From: Aporhodopirellula aestuarii
Lineage (GTDB): Bacteria; Planctomycetota; Planctomycetia; Pirellulales; Pirellulaceae
NCBI RefSeq assembly: GCF_023701485.1
Contig: NZ_JAMQBK010000006.1
Span: 1 to 60,279, forward strand
Direction of reading: 5' to 3'
Length of the DNA stretch: 60,279 nt
The position numbers and the translations under genes were made by a program. This document shows, piece after piece, positions 60,086 through 60,279 of this stretch. How positions within the stretch are numbered: the stretch's first letter is position 1; each line of letters opens with the position of its first letter. Under the pieces are notes generated by a model, which did no database searches, was not told where the DNA came from, and saw nothing but the letters and a program-made list of their open reading frames with translations.

Positions 60086-60205
60086 ACGTCGATTGTTTAA
60101 GTGCCTTTTTTAGCGGAACGGCGCGAGCCGTCCGGTCCCGAGTCACCGGACGGCTCGCGCCGATTCGCTACTTTTGAAATCCTGCAGTAATACAATCAAC
60201 CTCCC
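60086..60205. repeat. Second full copy of the ~120-nt palindromic repeat
   Basis: Ungapped alignment to 53795-53914, with arms at about 60112-60135 and 60146-60169. Differences in one arm (CC for AT) are matched in the other (GG for AT). The outer part of this copy has one mismatch and one extra G-T pair. It lies 28 bases after the GH2 stop codon. Confidence 0.85.
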
Positions 60206-60279
60206 CCGCGGATGGTCCCCTGTGCTTTAAGCAGGTACATAGAAGTGATTCGGTAGAACGACAATTCCGCTGATCGTGA

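Overview
The window looks like chromosome from a Rhodopirellula-like planctomycete (Pirellulaceae). This is inferred from a sulfatase, a Cys-rich beta-barrel protein, a pseudokinase-like membrane protein of planctomycete style, long secreted hypotheticals and many single-gene units. No database search was possible, so family names rest on motifs read by eye.

Layout. (1) 1-9.8 kb: an intact IS630-type insertion sequence, then a minus-strand exopolysaccharide block: two GDP-mannose 4,6-dehydratase paralogues, a polyprenyl-phosphate sugar transferase, an O-antigen ligase/polymerase-like membrane protein and a CTP-dependent polyprenol/phytol kinase-like protein. (2) 10.2-15.2 kb: tRNA-Lys and tRNA-Ser (minus), then plus-strand PPK2, IspG, a GT4 glycosyltransferase, and a coiled-coil membrane protein with a small membrane partner behind a consensus sigma70-type promoter. 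(3) 15.7-20.2 kb: minus-strand glgA, a GalT-like nucleotidyltransferase with a long disordered N-terminus, and queA, the last two one base apart. (4) 20.5-27.7 kb: a 1142-residue pseudokinase-like membrane protein, an IscA/ErpA-type Fe-S carrier, a DUF389 membrane protein and a Cys-containing secreted protein. (5) 27.9-34.2 kb: a tight plus-strand run of M24 peptidase, single-domain FliN-like protein, PfkB kinase, response regulator, TrkH and NfeD-type protease. (6) 34.3-40.8 kb: envelope and secreted proteins (HExxH plus leucine-rich-repeat-like protein, sulfatase, Cys-repeat beta-barrel, TolC-like protein). (7) 41.2-46.7 kb: a stress-type cluster with DUF1328, Rho-N/SAP-like, DUF4142-like and CsbD/DUF883-like proteins, a CYP152-type P450, a DUF1990 protein and an SDR. 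(8) 47.0-60.1 kb: secreted esterase, divergent xylR/xylA, MFS transporter, an unknown membrane protein, a catalase-peroxidase with a signal peptide, and a family 2 glycoside hydrolase.

How it fits together: regions 1, 3, 6 and 8 deal with making, storing and degrading carbohydrate. Region 7 plus KatG suggest envelope and oxidative stress defence. The least explained items are a roughly 120-nt palindromic intergenic repeat with compensatory stem changes (two full and two partial copies), the pseudokinase, and the GlgA/GalT-like pairing.
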